A stretch of 64,000 bases of DNA from Cryomorphaceae bacterium (GTDB lineage Bacteria > Bacteroidota > Bacteroidia > Flavobacteriales_D > Parvicellaceae), in NCBI GenBank assembly GCA_905182525.1, contig CAJJBV010000005.1, positions 1-64,000 on the forward strand, in the 5' to 3' direction. The position numbers were made by a program, and so were the translations under genes. The first letter of the stretch is position 1. Each line of letters starts with the position of its first letter. Positions 1 to 10,093 of the stretch are shown here, piece after piece. The notes under the pieces were generated by a model that ran no database searches, was not told the origin of the DNA, and saw only the letters and a list, made by a program, of their open reading frames with translations.

Positions 1-245
1 TAAACCTTCAATGTTTGATAGAACATTCAGTCCCATTGATCAGAGTCTAAACACCAAGGTCTAATAATTTCTATAGCCTCATGATCATGAGCCATATAAT
101 CATCTATATCAAGAACGAGGTGAAATTTTATTGCATCTAAATCTAATTTTATTGCATTCTGAATTAGTTCCGTTGCTATTTGAACATCTCCTTGGTGATG
201 GAAAGCAGTTTCTCCAATTATATATGGTTTATTTATATTTTTCAT
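1..245 (-). CDS. N-acetylneuraminate synthase family (NeuB-like) protein, partial
   Basis: N-terminal part of a second NeuB-family protein, cut by the left window edge. It starts at 245 and reads YIIGETAFHHQGD, the opening of the variant NeuB-like proteins that accompany sialic/legionaminic clusters; the family condenses PEP with a hexosamine. After DQW near position 29 a TGA interrupts the frame, but the next frame continues LNVLSNIEGL, so one base is probably missing rather than the protein being short. It is the last gene of the minus-strand sugar operon and overlaps the legF stump by 17 bases. The family is clear; whether it is a true synthase or a sugar-processing relative cannot be told from 80 residues. 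Confidence 0.7.
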
Positions 246-318
246 TCAGCTTTTTAATATTTTTTCCAGGCAAGCCTTTTGAACCTCCTCTTGCAGGGAT
301 AATTACTAAAACTTTCAT
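229..318 (-). pseudogene. CMP-sugar synthetase (LegF/NeuA-like), N-terminal stump
   Basis: A 29-codon reading frame whose ATG overlaps the stop of the CBS-nucleotidyltransferase gene (ATGA). It contains IPARGGSKGLPGKNI, the conserved CTP-binding N-terminus of CMP-N-acetylneuraminate/CMP-legionaminate cytidylyltransferases, then stops. Intact members are about 230 residues, so roughly 200 codons are missing and the NeuB-like gene begins immediately. The junction lies between two A/T-rich AAAAATAT motifs, which could have supported a deletion or an assembly collapse. Without this enzyme the operon could not activate its nonulosonic acid, unless another copy exists elsewhere. Confidence 0.7.
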
Positions 319-1364
319 TCCTGTAAATGCTTTACAAATTCTTGTGCATTTTTATAATCTATTGGGGTGCCTATATCAATCCAATAACCCCTAATAGGAT
401 TGTGCAATAATTTATATCCTTCTTCAATCAAATTATCCATTAAGTCAGTTATGTCATAATGTGTGTTTTTAGGTATTCTAGAAATCAACTCTTTTTTTAA
501 AAGATAAACACCGGCATTAGAATGATAAATATATGTAGGTTTTTCTTTAAATGCCTTAACCTCATTATTATTACTACTTTCTAAAACTGCATAGGGGATA
601 TCAATCTTATATTCAGTAGAAGCAACAATCATTTTTGCCTCTTGATTCCTCAGTAATAAATACATCTCTTCAATGTTTACGTCAGTAAACAGGTCACTAT
701 TTATTAATAAAATATTTTCTGATTCAAATTTATCAACTAAAGATAACGGGCCTGCTGTACCAAGAGCCTCATCTTCCCAAATATATTCTATTTTAATCCC
801 CTTAGAGCTTCCATCACCAAAATAAGATACCAATTGCTCTCCTAAATACTTTACCGATATATATATCTTCTTGATACCAAAAGAAACTAATCTATCTATA
901 TTATATTCTATAATTGGTTTACCTCCTAAAAGTAGCATGGGCTTTGGAGTTGAATCCGTTAACGGACTTAATCGTTTCCCTCTTCCACCAGCCATTATCA
1001 TACATTCCAAAGGCACTATAGAACGAGTTTTGTCTAAATCTATAATCCGACTCAACGTTTTATCTTTATTTAAAAGTGGCAACATTTTAATATTTTGATT
1101 CCTCAAGGAATTAAGTTCAATAAAACCTTTAGATTCTTCTTTATAAACAAAATCTCTAAAGCAAATTTCACCAACTTTCTTATCTAAATCTTTACTTTTA
1201 GCCAAAGACCTTCTAATATCTCCATCGGTTATAGTTCCAATAATTGAACCATTTTTAGATGAAACAAATAAGATTAAGCGACTTACATCTCTTATCTCAT
1301 TTAATCTTTGAAGTGCATCAAAAATTGTTTGATTTTCAGAAATAATTAAATGTTTATAACTCAT
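315..1364 (-). CDS. CBS-domain nucleotidyltransferase (PtmE/GDP-glucosamine pyrophosphorylase type)
   Basis: 349 residues. Residues about 5-115 form a CBS-like pair; from about 120 a sugar-nucleotide transferase domain begins with MAGGRGKRLSPLT and continues with LLGGKPIIEY and LINSDLF. This fusion is the architecture of Campylobacter PtmE, which makes GDP-glucosamine for the legionaminic acid pathway, so a role in supplying an NDP-hexosamine is inferred from family and context. The frame is intact. It overlaps the legF stump by four bases (ATGA), which suggests translational coupling. The alternative is a mannose-1-phosphate guanylyltransferase-like enzyme for another sugar. Confidence 0.85.
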   Translation of the reverse strand: MSYKHLIISENQTIFDALQRLNEIRDVSRLILFVSSKNGSIIGTITDGDIRRSLAKSKDLDKKVGEICFRDFVYKEESKGFIELNSLRNQNIKMLPLLNKDKTLSRIIDLDKTRSIVPLECMIMAGGRGKRLSPLTDSTPKPMLLLGGKPIIEYNIDRLVSFGIKKIYISVKYLGEQLVSYFGDGSSKGIKIEYIWEDEALGTAGPLSLVDKFESENILLINSDLFTDVNIEEMYLLLRNQEAKMIVASTEYKIDIPYAVLESSNNNEVKAFKEKPTYIYHSNAGVYLLKKELISRIPKNTHYDITDLMDNLIEEGYKLLHNPIRGYWIDIGTPIDYKNAQEFVKHLQE

Positions 1365-1467
1365 TTACTTATCAATTATTTTAAGTACATCAAGAACTGA
1401 TGACCCTTGATTCATGGTGCTAAATTATTTTTTTCCATAACTAAGTTTAGTATTAAACTAAATAAAA

Positions 1468-2136
1468 TTATTTATCAATAAATTTTAATAATTGAAATCC
1501 TTCTGCATATTCTACCCCAGCTATAGCTCCTCTAAAAGTTGCTAAAGCTCTAATATTCATTATACTTCTAGGAAATGGATGTTCTCCAATTTCTGATTCA
1601 TAAATTTTCATTATCTCATCTTTCTTATCTACAAAATTAGTAATATCGATAAAATAATTTGGTATAAATGACCTTTCACTCAAAGATGGCGCAAATTCAG
1701 TTTCAGAAATACACTCAAACATCAATACTTGTTTAATAAACGGGTATCTAAAAGATTTCGTGCAAGCCCAAACGGCATCAAATACTATTCTATGATCAGA
1801 GTGCGCATCAGTTCGATTAGGGCAATATATAACCTCGGGATTGAAGGCAAAAAATTCTTTAGATAGTTGCGGTATTAATTTGCATAAACTTTCACTAGAA
1901 AGACTCATAGTAGGAAAACTTAATTGTACAGTTTTAGAAAACCCCATTTCTTTAGCTACTTTATAGACTTCTTTATGTCTAGTATCTACTCTATCTTTAG
2001 TAAAACCATTCTCCACAAAGATGTCTGTTACAATTATCCATAGTATTTCATCCCCATTTTGGGCATGCTTTAAAAGTGTCCCGCCTGCCCCTAATATTTC
2101 ATCATCTGGATGGGCTGATATAATTGCTATCTTCAT
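1468..2136 (-). CDS. PIG-L (LmbE-like) family deacetylase
   Basis: 222 residues beginning MKIAIISAHPDDE, with GAGGTLL following: the metal-binding AHPDDE motif of the PIG-L/LmbE zinc deacetylases. A second metal-binding motif DAHSDH occurs near residue 112. The family removes N-acetyl groups from GlcNAc-type substrates. Its ATG overlaps the neuC stop (TAATG), so it belongs to the sugar operon and probably trims an acetamido group on the nonulosonate or its precursor so that another acyl group can be added. The frame is intact. The exact substrate is unknown. Confidence 0.85.
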   Translation of the reverse strand: MKIAIISAHPDDEILGAGGTLLKHAQNGDEILWIIVTDIFVENGFTKDRVDTRHKEVYKVAKEMGFSKTVQLSFPTMSLSSESLCKLIPQLSKEFFAFNPEVIYCPNRTDAHSDHRIVFDAVWACTKSFRYPFIKQVLMFECISETEFAPSLSERSFIPNYFIDITNFVDKKDEIMKIYESEIGEHPFPRSIMNIRALATFRGAIAGVEYAEGFQLLKFIDK

Positions 2137-3291
2137 TAGTATGTGATATTTTTATAAATAAATCCGTTATCGATTATTAGGTTTTTCAACACTTTAATCA
2201 CTTTTTCTGTTGTGTTTCCATTACCATAAGGCGAAACACATTTATTAACCATTTCAATAAAATTTGTATCGTTTCTTACTTTATCAATTGCTTCAACAAT
2301 ATTTTTTTTGTTATGGTCGATAAAAACAACATTTTCAGCTGAAATTCTACCTCTTTGTCTACTGCCAATATTTATAGCAGGTAAATTAAAAGATGGTGCT
2401 TCCAATTATTCCTGAGCTTGAATTTCCTATTAATGAAGATGCATTTCGCAATAAATTAATATAATTCAATCTATCCAGGTTTTTAAATGTAAATAAGTTA
2501 TCGTGTTTTGAAACATAAGAATCTATTACATTAATAATTTCTCTATTTCCAGCATCTGAGTTTGGATAATTGATTAAGCATTTAATATCGGATTCGACAA
2601 CAGCATCTAAAATAGTTTCCATTTGCTGTTTTTGTTCTTTAAACTCGGTAATAATAGGATGTTTTATTAAAACTAAATAATCATCTTTTTCAATATCAAA
2701 ACCAATGTTTTTGGATAATTCCTTTCGGCTGATATTTGGTGTAGAAATGATATTATCAATAGCGGGATTACCAACTACAAAGATTCTGCTTTCTTCCTCA
2801 CCTAATTTTAAAAGTGTTTGTTTGTGTTCTTCTAATGTAACAAAATGTAAGTGTGCAAATTTACTTGCAGCATAACGTGCAGAGTTATCAATGTTTCCAT
2901 CTTTGGCAATATCACCACCAAAAAAATGCACAACAGGAATATCCATATATGCACCAGTCATTGAAACAGAAATTGCTTCTTCTCGATCTCCAGGTACAAT
3001 TATTAAATCTGGTTTTTCTCTATTAAAAGTTTGAGCAAATGCAGGAATTTGATTTCCTAAAGAAATAAGTCTTCCTATTTTTTCATCTGTATCTATTAAA
3101 TTATAAATTCTATCAGCAATTGGATATTCTTTCGCTTCAATATTAGAAACAGTTTTTCCAAAAGTTTCAGATAAATGTGCGCCTGTTACTACAATCTTGA
3201 AATCAAAAAAATCGTCTTTATGCAATTTATCATAAAGTGTACTTAATAAGTCAAACTCTGAACGAGCTCCTGTAATTGCTAATATTTTCAT
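2136..3291 (-). CDS. neuC: UDP-N-acetylglucosamine 2-epimerase, hydrolysing (NeuC/LegG type), one frameshift
   Basis: The N-terminal 301 residues start MKILAITGARSEFDLL and include GDREE and GNSSSGII; the C-terminal part resumes at EAPSFNLPAINIGSRQRGR. The two halves are joined if one G of GG near 2404-2406 is removed, restoring GNSSSGIIEAPSFNLP, a hallmark of the hydrolysing epimerases. These enzymes release UDP and give the ManNAc-type or 2,4-diacetamido sugar consumed by NeuB. The gene lies between the GNAT and PIG-L genes with 1-3 base spacings. Reconstructed length (about 385 residues) is normal for the family. LegG is more likely than NeuC because legB and legC are upstream. Confidence 0.85.
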
Positions 3292-3294
3292 ATT

Positions 3295-4245
3295 TTAAAA
3301 TATATCTGAGTCAATAAATCTGTAATGCCAATTCTTGTAATCTAAAATAGTTTTGTTTTCTGTAAATGGAATCACTCCAAAATAAGTATTAAATCCAGTC
3401 TCTTGAAACCCTTGTTTTTCTAAATTAATATGTTCGTCTGAATGTAAATTACTCCACAAATTGATTGTAGCGTTTGTTGTAGAAATTAAGTTTGACATAC
3501 AATTACTCAATAAAACAGCATTGTTAATGTCATTATTATAAAAGATTTCCATTACATCAATTTCATCTTTAAATTCTTTAAAAAATAATAAAGAAACAAT
3601 TTTATTATTCTTTTTTCCTACTTGAACTTTATAACTATTACTTGGGTTGTTCTTTAACCTCCATTTAATATTAAAGTTATCTCTTTTTAAGTGAATAGTT
3701 TTTTCATCTGTTGATTGTAGATTTGGAATGTTTTCTAAAATTTTATCTGTAATTTTTTCAATTTTAAAAGTTATATTATTTTCTTTAATTTTTATATTTC
3801 TAAAATCAGACGCTTTTACTTGAAATAAATTTAAAGACGATAAATCTTTCCAATTTAAGTACTTTCTAAATCCATAATGGGAATTGTGGTTTGCAAAACC
3901 AAATACACCAATAAATCCTTCTGCTTTTAAATTATCAAATAAATCTTGAGCTAATTTTTTAAAATATCCTCTTCCTCTAAAATCGGGATGTGTCATTGTC
4001 ATATTGGAAAGGGCTACTTTCTCTTCTTTTCCATCAATAATAATTTTGTGTGCAGTGGAGAAATTAGCTGCTAAAACACCATTTTCAACTATGTAGGAAA
4101 TATATGTTTTTTTACTATTTGGATTGTTTAAAAATCGCCACTGCCAATATTCTTTATCAAAAAGAATATTAAAAGACGCTTCAAAAGTATGTTTAATTAA
4201 ATCAATTGATAAAGACTTATTATGATATATTTCTACTTTACTCAT
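3295..4245 (-). CDS. GNAT family N-acyltransferase of the nonulosonate operon
   Basis: 316 residues, intact. The core reads NMTMTHPDFRGRGYFKKL, where RGRGYF is the acetyl-CoA pyrophosphate-binding loop of GNAT enzymes; a second, more divergent half follows (about 160-316). It fits the large two-domain GNAT proteins found in Bacteroidota glycan loci. The start ATG overlaps the neuB stop (ATGA) and neuC follows after three bases, so it is translated with the pathway. It probably acylates the amino sugar intermediate at the step done by LegH or PseH elsewhere, though its fold differs from the LegH type. Substrate assignment is inference. Confidence 0.7.
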   Translation of the reverse strand: MSKVEIYHNKSLSIDLIKHTFEASFNILFDKEYWQWRFLNNPNSKKTYISYIVENGVLAANFSTAHKIIIDGKEEKVALSNMTMTHPDFRGRGYFKKLAQDLFDNLKAEGFIGVFGFANHNSHYGFRKYLNWKDLSSLNLFQVKASDFRNIKIKENNITFKIEKITDKILENIPNLQSTDEKTIHLKRDNFNIKWRLKNNPSNSYKVQVGKKNNKIVSLLFFKEFKDEIDVMEIFYNNDINNAVLLSNCMSNLISTTNATINLWSNLHSDEHINLEKQGFQETGFNTYFGVIPFTENKTILDYKNWHYRFIDSDIF

Positions 4246-5235
4246 TTTAATTTTATCAATTCATCTTCTTTATAATTCTTATCTGCTTTTGTTCCTAAAA
4301 CATCATGCCATTTCATTGCAGAAATCCCATTTCCTGGCCTTTTTACTGAAATATTTTGTTCTGTAAAAATATCCCCTTTATTTATATCATCAATAGCAAC
4401 AATACTTTTTCTAGCTATCAAAATATTTTTTTGCTCACTTTTGGTTGGCTTCTTAATTCCATCACCTAAAGCTAATTCTGTATTTCTAATAGCAGTAACC
4501 ATTGATTTTAATTCATCCGAAATAAAAGAGCATTTGATGCATTTTTATCAAGAGTAAAATGCTTTTCAATTACTTTTGCACCCATTGCGACTGCTGCTAT
4601 TGGTATTTCAATTCCTAATGTGTGGTCAGAATAACCTATTTTCACACCCAATTCTTTTTTTATACTCAACATTGCGGTTAGATTTACATCTTCCATTGGT
4701 GTCGGATACTCTGTGTTGCAGTGGAGTATCATGACATTTTCTTTTTTAATTCCGCCAGCTAATATTACTTCAAATGCATCTTTTACTTCTTGCATGGCAC
4801 ACATTCCTGTTGATAAAATAACGGGTTTACCAAAAGACGCTACTTTTTCTAGGTAGGGTAGGTTAGTTATTTCACCTGAGGGCACTTTGAAAATGTCAAT
4901 GTTTAAATTGTTTAATAAGTCAAGGCTTTCCAAAAGTCAATTTTCAAAAGAAATTTGATATTTTTTTGTGCGCAATAATCAATTAATAGGTGATGAGATT
5001 CAACATCTAACTCTAGTTTTTTGAGCATATCAAATTGAGACCCAGCTTCGTTGGTGTTTTCAATTTGATATTCTGCTTTTTTAGCATTCTTTGTTACTAA
5101 GTTTTCTGTTTTAAATGTTTGAAACTTAACATAATCTACACCAGCTTCTGCTGCTACATCAATTAATTTCTTAGCAGTATTAATATCACCATTGTGGTTA
5201 ACTCCTGCTTCAGCAATAATTATTACTTTTTTCAT
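4242..5235 (-). CDS. neuB: N-acetylneuraminate/legionaminate synthase, frameshifted
   Basis: Reconstructed from three reading frames. The first (from 5235) reads IIAEAGVNHNGD and VDYVKFQTFKTENLVT; the second carries FKVPSGEITNLPYLEKVA, STGMCAMQEV and IGYSDHTLG; the third carries the SAF antifreeze-like domain ending KDELIKLK-like sequence from ILIARKS onward. These are all canonical NeuB/LegI segments (PEP plus hexosamine condensation). Breaks lie near 4920-4945, where the usual FLSTPFD motif is garbled, and near 4510-4535, where the GPDH-KASL segment is missing about 10-15 bases. The intact surrounding codons argue for sequence error rather than old decay. Length without the breaks is about 330 residues, as expected. 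Confidence 0.85.
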
Positions 5236-6121
5236 TTACCTAATTTATCTCCAACTTTTAATCTACCCTCTATTTCTGAAATTTCAATAAATGAATCTTT
5301 AGTCTTAACTAAAAAACCATTTTCTGTTTTACTTAAAACCTGTCCAACAGTACCTATATATAATAGGTGCATCTTTAATAAAAGTTGATTTATTAATAGT
5401 TATTTCATTAATTCCGTTATTTGTTCTTGCAATTGGACCAGGTTTTGATATTGATCTAATAAAATTAAAAATATTTCTAGAGTTATTATTCCAATTAATT
5501 ATTTCATCTCCTTCACTTCTCATTCCACAATAAAAACCTACTGGATGAATAGTTTTTTGAATTATTCTTTATAATTATTTCTCAGCAATTTGAACTAAGG
5601 ATTCATAAAGAATATTTGCACAAGCAGAATAAGATTTATTTAACAATGTATTGTAACTATCTGAATCAGTTATTGGAAAAGTTTTTTGTAAAATTATATC
5701 TCCTGTATCAATTCCTTCATCTACAAAATGTACGGTTATTCCAAATTCTTTTTCATCATTTATTAAAACCCAATTTAAAATATTTCTTCCTCTATAAAAA
5801 GGTAATTTACCTGCATGACAATTAATTATTCCTATTGGTGTAGATTAATTATTTCTTTTCTAAAAATCTGATTGAAACTCATTGAAACTAATACATCACA
5901 ATCATAATCTATATTTTATTTAAACTACTCTTCTGAATTACATTTTCTAATTTAAAATAATCAATATTATATTTTTTGAAAATTTAAAAGTGTATCATCT
6001 TTTGTATCATTTCTGGTACAATAAATCTTATATCAAATCTATCATCATTTACTATTTTTACAAATGCATTGTGAGACCAAGGTCCATCTGCAAAATAACC
6101 TATTTTTAGTTTTCTTATCAT
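5232..6121 (-). pseudogene. Sugar N-formyltransferase (Fmt-like), multiply frameshifted
   Basis: Starts MIRKLKIGYFADGPWSHNAF at 6121 and ends LKVGDKLGK at 5232, overlapping the neuB start (ATGA). The middle reads IINCHAGKLPFYRGRNIL and FVDEGIDTGDI, the Asn-His-Asp catalytic signature of N10-formyltetrahydrofolate-dependent formyltransferases. A C-terminal OB-like part reads GMRSEGDEIINW and GTVGQVLSK. Breaks occur near 5345, 5550, 5845, 5915-5940 and 5990. Because it sits between legC and neuB, it most likely formylates the C4 amino group made by LegC, giving an N-formyl nonulosonic acid. The role is inferred from context. No long ORF survives, but codon content between the breaks is good. 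Confidence 0.75.
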
Positions 6122-7331
6122 TATATTACACCACTTGGTATGTTAATTATTCTATCTTTAAGTTTTACAGCATTTTTTTGACTATCTCTTTGGCAATGAG
6201 AATACATAGGTAATTAGAACATTAGCTTCCCATATAGGTCTGTCATAACATTGATTACATTAGTTATTTAAGAAAGATCTCGTTCTTTTTATTTTCTAAT
6301 TCTATACACATTAGCCAATAATTTGCTTTAGTCTCTTGTGTCTCAGTTCTAAATTTAATTCCTTTTTCTTTAAAAGAATATTTCATAATCTTTAGCTAAA
6401 CTTCTTTTATTTTCTAAAAAAATTAAGTTGTTCTAATTGTGCACATGCCAAAGCTGCATTAATATTAGGCATTCTAAAATTATAGCCTAGTTCATTATGA
6501 ATATATTCGTATGGATGCGGTTCTTTTGCAGTAGTAGTTAAAAATTTTGCTCTTTCTCCTAATTCAATTATTTTGTAGTATTGCACCACCACCACCTGCA
6601 GTACAATTTTATTTCCATTAAAGAAAAAGCACCAACTTCTCCAAAACTCCCGTTGGCTTACCTTTATACTCACTTCCTAAGAGATTCTGCAGCATCCTCT
6701 ACAATAGGTATTTTCCAAAGATTACAACTTTAATTAACTCATCTAAATGAACTGGAAATCCAAAAGTATGCATTGGCATACAAGCAGAAATTTTTCTACC
6801 TGTACTTTTATTATAACAACCATCTTCTCTTAATTCACCAAATTCATCTAAAAATCACTTAACTGCTTTAGGAGACAACCCATTGTATCAAATCAACATC
6901 TAAAAATATTGGATGAGCATTATTATATGCAATTGCATTTGCAGTTGCTACAAAAGTTAAGAGCTTGTGTAATTACTTCATCATTTTTTTTACTCCAACA
7001 AGTCTTAGTGCTACTTGAAGGCCTGCAGTACCATTTACAACGCTGCAGTTTTCTTTGTTTGTGTAATTTGACTTCATTAAGTCTTCAAATTATCTACAAA
7101 AGGTCCAACACTTGATACAAAAGTTGAATCTATACATTCTTCTAATACTTTTTTTCATTTACCATTAAAGTTGGACATGAAGGGAATGAAATTCATTGTA
7201 TTAAATCTATCTCTAATAAAAGCAATTAATTCTTATCATTACATCTTATTGATCTAAATATTTACCGTTTCTTTATGTCCAAAATCAGGTATCATATAAT
7301 TAAAAAGTTCTTTTATTTCTTTCTTTCCCAT
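6121..7331 (-). pseudogene. DegT/DnrJ/EryC1-type sugar aminotransferase (LegC-like), multiply frameshifted
   Basis: Reading across frames gives VVNGTAGLQVALRLVG, DEVITQAL, NAHPIFLDVD, PMHTFGFPVHLDEL, IPIVEDAAESLGS, GNKIV followed by AGGGGA, NELGYNFRMPNINAA and IINIPSGVI. The Lys in GNKI is the PLP-binding residue and the whole pattern matches LegC, the UDP-4-keto-6-deoxy-GlcNAc aminotransferase. At least ten one-base breaks occur in 1.2 kb. It overlaps the legB end by about 19 bases and its stop overlaps the formyltransferase start (TAATG). Expected length is about 390 residues, which the span allows. Sequence error is more likely than decay because each fragment remains well conserved. Confidence 0.8.
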
Positions 7332-8415
7332 ATTTTATTCTTTTCAATTTTAAATTTCTTTTCAAAAAACAGAAGCTTTTGCTCTTGATAATCTAATTCA
7401 TTCTTTATAACTCCTAATTTATCAAACTTTTAATATCTAAGTTTTCATTTTCAGTAAAAAACTCTTCAAAATCTTTTTCCCCGAGGTATCTGATTTTGTA
7501 AAAAGACAAGGCCAATTATGATCTGTTTTATTTTCATTAAAATAATTTCTAGCTTGCTCCTCTGTGTCACAAATAAATGGTTCTAATCCTTTTTCTTTAA
7601 GATAAGTACAGCAATATCTGAAAACTTAATTAAATTAAGATTTTCATTTAATTTTGGAAAAAAAATATCTCTATTTTCACCAAAAACACAAGACATAAGA
7701 CAAACTCACCAGATTCTTCTGGTGTAACAAAATACCTTCTAATATCATTAGGTGCAACAATGGGTTGTTTCTTTTCAATTCTTTGATTAAACCCATGTAA
7801 TAATGAACCATCTGAAAAGGCAACATTTGCAAATCGAGCCATAGATAGCATATATCTTTACTTCTTCTGATTTAAAACATTTCCATTATTTTTTGAAGCA
7901 CCCATCATATTTACAGGATTTGCAGCTTTATCTGTAGAAACACAAAAATATTTTTTAACTCCTTTTTTTATTGACTGTTAGTGTTTTATCCGTATTAAAG
8001 ATATTTACATCTAATCATTCTCATCAATGTAATAGGATCTTTTTCACTTCTAACATGTTTTAATGCAGAAAGATTTAAAACATAATCATATTTACCATCG
8101 TTTTTAATAAATACATCATATTCAATTGATCCAATATCAATTGCAAAGGTTTTGAATTCTCCATTTATATAACCAAAAGCACTCCTAATATCTCTTACTA
8201 GTTCCACCAAATTATTTTCACTTATATCAACAACATGTAAGCTTTTTTGGAGACCTTTTAAATATTTCTTTTGTAACTGCTTGACCAATTGAACCAGCTC
8301 CACCAAGAACAAGAAAAGAAGATTTGCTAACAATTTCATTTAGTTCTTCATTGTGATTGGAAATGTCATCTACAAACAAATACTTCTCTCTTTTTAATAA
8401 GTTTAGAAAATTCAT
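7313..8415 (-). pseudogene. UDP-GlcNAc 4,6-dehydratase (LegB, FlaA1/PglF-like SDR), frameshifted
   Basis: First gene of the minus-strand sugar operon. It starts MNFLNLLKREKYLFVDD at 8415. Next come FLVLGGAGSIGQ (Rossmann GxGxxG), DIRSAFGYI, YDYVLNLSALKHVRSE, YFCVSTDKAANPVNMMGASK (the Met-x3-Lys form of the SDR catalytic pair used by short FlaA1-type dehydratases), MARFANVAFSDGSLLHGF and a C-terminus ending KIEKNKIWERKK. It converts UDP-GlcNAc to the 4-keto-6-deoxy sugar used by LegC. Breaks lie near 8260-8280, 7985, 7960, 7860, 7690 and several between 7400 and 7640. The 71 bases upstream (8416-8486) should hold the operon promoter, but I see no clear consensus there. Confidence 0.8.
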
Positions 8416-8486
8416 TTCAATTTGAATTACACAAAAAATTTATAGATACAATATTAAACTAATTATCAATATTAAATTTGTTAATA

Positions 8487-10006
8487 TTAGTAAATTACAG
8501 AAAGTCTTTTATTAGAAATCGTATCTTTAGTTATTGAATTTCTGAAAGTTATTTCATGAATTTTATTTGGATAATACAGCTTGTGATTAACTAAACATGT
8601 CGTTATTTGATCATCACTTATACTATATTTTCTTGGTTTTATAACCGTAAATAACTTACTGTTAACAATAACATCAACATTAACATATGAATCTGCAGTA
8701 ATTCTTAATGTATCCGAATCAATATAAGCAGCAAGTTCTGTTATTTTTAAATACTCTTTTATCAAATTAATATTATGCTTTATGTTTTCTCGAAACTGAA
8801 AGTGTTCTTTCTTTAATTTAAAATATCTATAATCATAATTGTAGTAGGTGTTTTTGAAACTTTCAAATAAGCTGTCAAATTTGGTTAGCAAAGAATCTTT
8901 TTTTATAACAAGATCATTAAATAATAAATTCCTAAAATTTCTTATACTGTCGTTTAATAATAATTTTTTATAAGGGATTAAGGAGTTGGTTTTGTAGTAT
9001 GTTTCCCATAAGTAATTATCAAAATTGCCTTTATTACAATTTAAAGCGTCAATATGTCCTTCATTTCTATATATTGGTAATAATCTATCTTTTTAATATA
9101 AGACAAACAAAGATTAGACGTTCTATATTAGTTTTTTACTTTATTATATTCATCACTATGTCAACCTTATATCAATCAGGTACTATTTTCCATTTCTTAT
9201 TTTTAAATTTGTTGTTCTTATCTCTAAATAATGAAAATACTTCACGTTCTATATCAATCAATTCCTAATACTGCCGGTTCAAGTATAAGGTCTAGAGATT
9301 TAATTAATTCTCATCCATTGATTTAAATTTAAAAACATTTTCAATATTATATTTAGTTTTTAAATAATTATTAGAAAACCCTGAAGTTTGTAAATATAAT
9401 TTAGTTCCATTATAGCCTGAGAAAGGTAGTAATGCAATAATATCTTCACATATTAAATCGTATTGATTAGCAAAATCATTAAAAAAAAACGATTTATAAC
9501 TGGACTCATCTGGTTTCTAATCTGAAATTTTTAAAACCATTAATTTTATGTTTTGATTTAATTTTAAAGCTTGCTTTTCCTTGAGAGTAGGGAGTTAGAG
9601 AGGTTCCATGAAATTTATATTTCATATCGAACAATCCTTCTTTTGTAAGTATACTAGCCTTTTTCCAAACTTTTAACTCGTCAGAAAATGTAAGAAATTC
9701 ATTCTTACTCAACGCAAGATTTACAATACTGTCATTCAAAAACTTATCTTTTTTTGAAAACATAAGTTTATAGTCAGATTTATTTGAAAGGAATATAGGG
9801 TTAAAGCTATAGGCTTTGTAGCATATTTCCGCCCCTATATTTCTAATAATATAATTAGAAATTTTATTTTTTAAACCTTCATTAGGAATTCTAGATGTTG
9901 AATGCCAATTAAAAAAGATAAATCCACAAGTTATATAGATTGAAATAATTAAAGTAAAGCATAAATAAAAACACAGTTTAAAAATCTTAATAAGCCTAAT
10001 TTTCAT
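8487..10006 (-). pseudogene. Membrane-anchored CotH-like protein of the glycan locus, frameshifted
   Basis: Starts at 10006 with one N-terminal membrane segment (LCFYLCFTLIISIYITCGF). An extracytoplasmic region contains KYKFHGTSLTPYSQGKASFK, a weak match to the RGNSS-type core of CotH-like proteins. It is followed across breaks by SFFFNDFANQYDLICEDII and NGTKLYLQ, which fit the same fold. The last 134 residues (8487-8891) are a coiled helix followed by a beta-rich tail ending KRLSVIY. Breaks occur near 9515, 9300, 9265, 9165, 9110 and 8990. CotH-like proteins are found in several polysaccharide loci, but no function is established here. The CotH assignment is tentative; the membrane anchor and gene extent are better supported. 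Confidence 0.4.
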
Positions 10007-10093
10007 TTTTTATTACTTTTTATTAAAGGAACTATTCCCCACAAACTGAGCTGACAGAGCTATTGTCATTCAAATTTATCTAAATAATATTAA

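Noticed and set aside
1365-1415. Reading frame MNQGSSVLDVLKIIDK directly before the CBS-nucleotidyltransferase start
   Set aside because: It resembles the tail of an oxidoreductase or of the neighbouring PIG-L protein, but 16 codons are too few to separate a remnant from chance.
5616-7115. Plus-strand open frames opposite the formyltransferase and legC
   Set aside because: Low-complexity Leu/Phe-rich shadows of clearly conserved minus-strand proteins.
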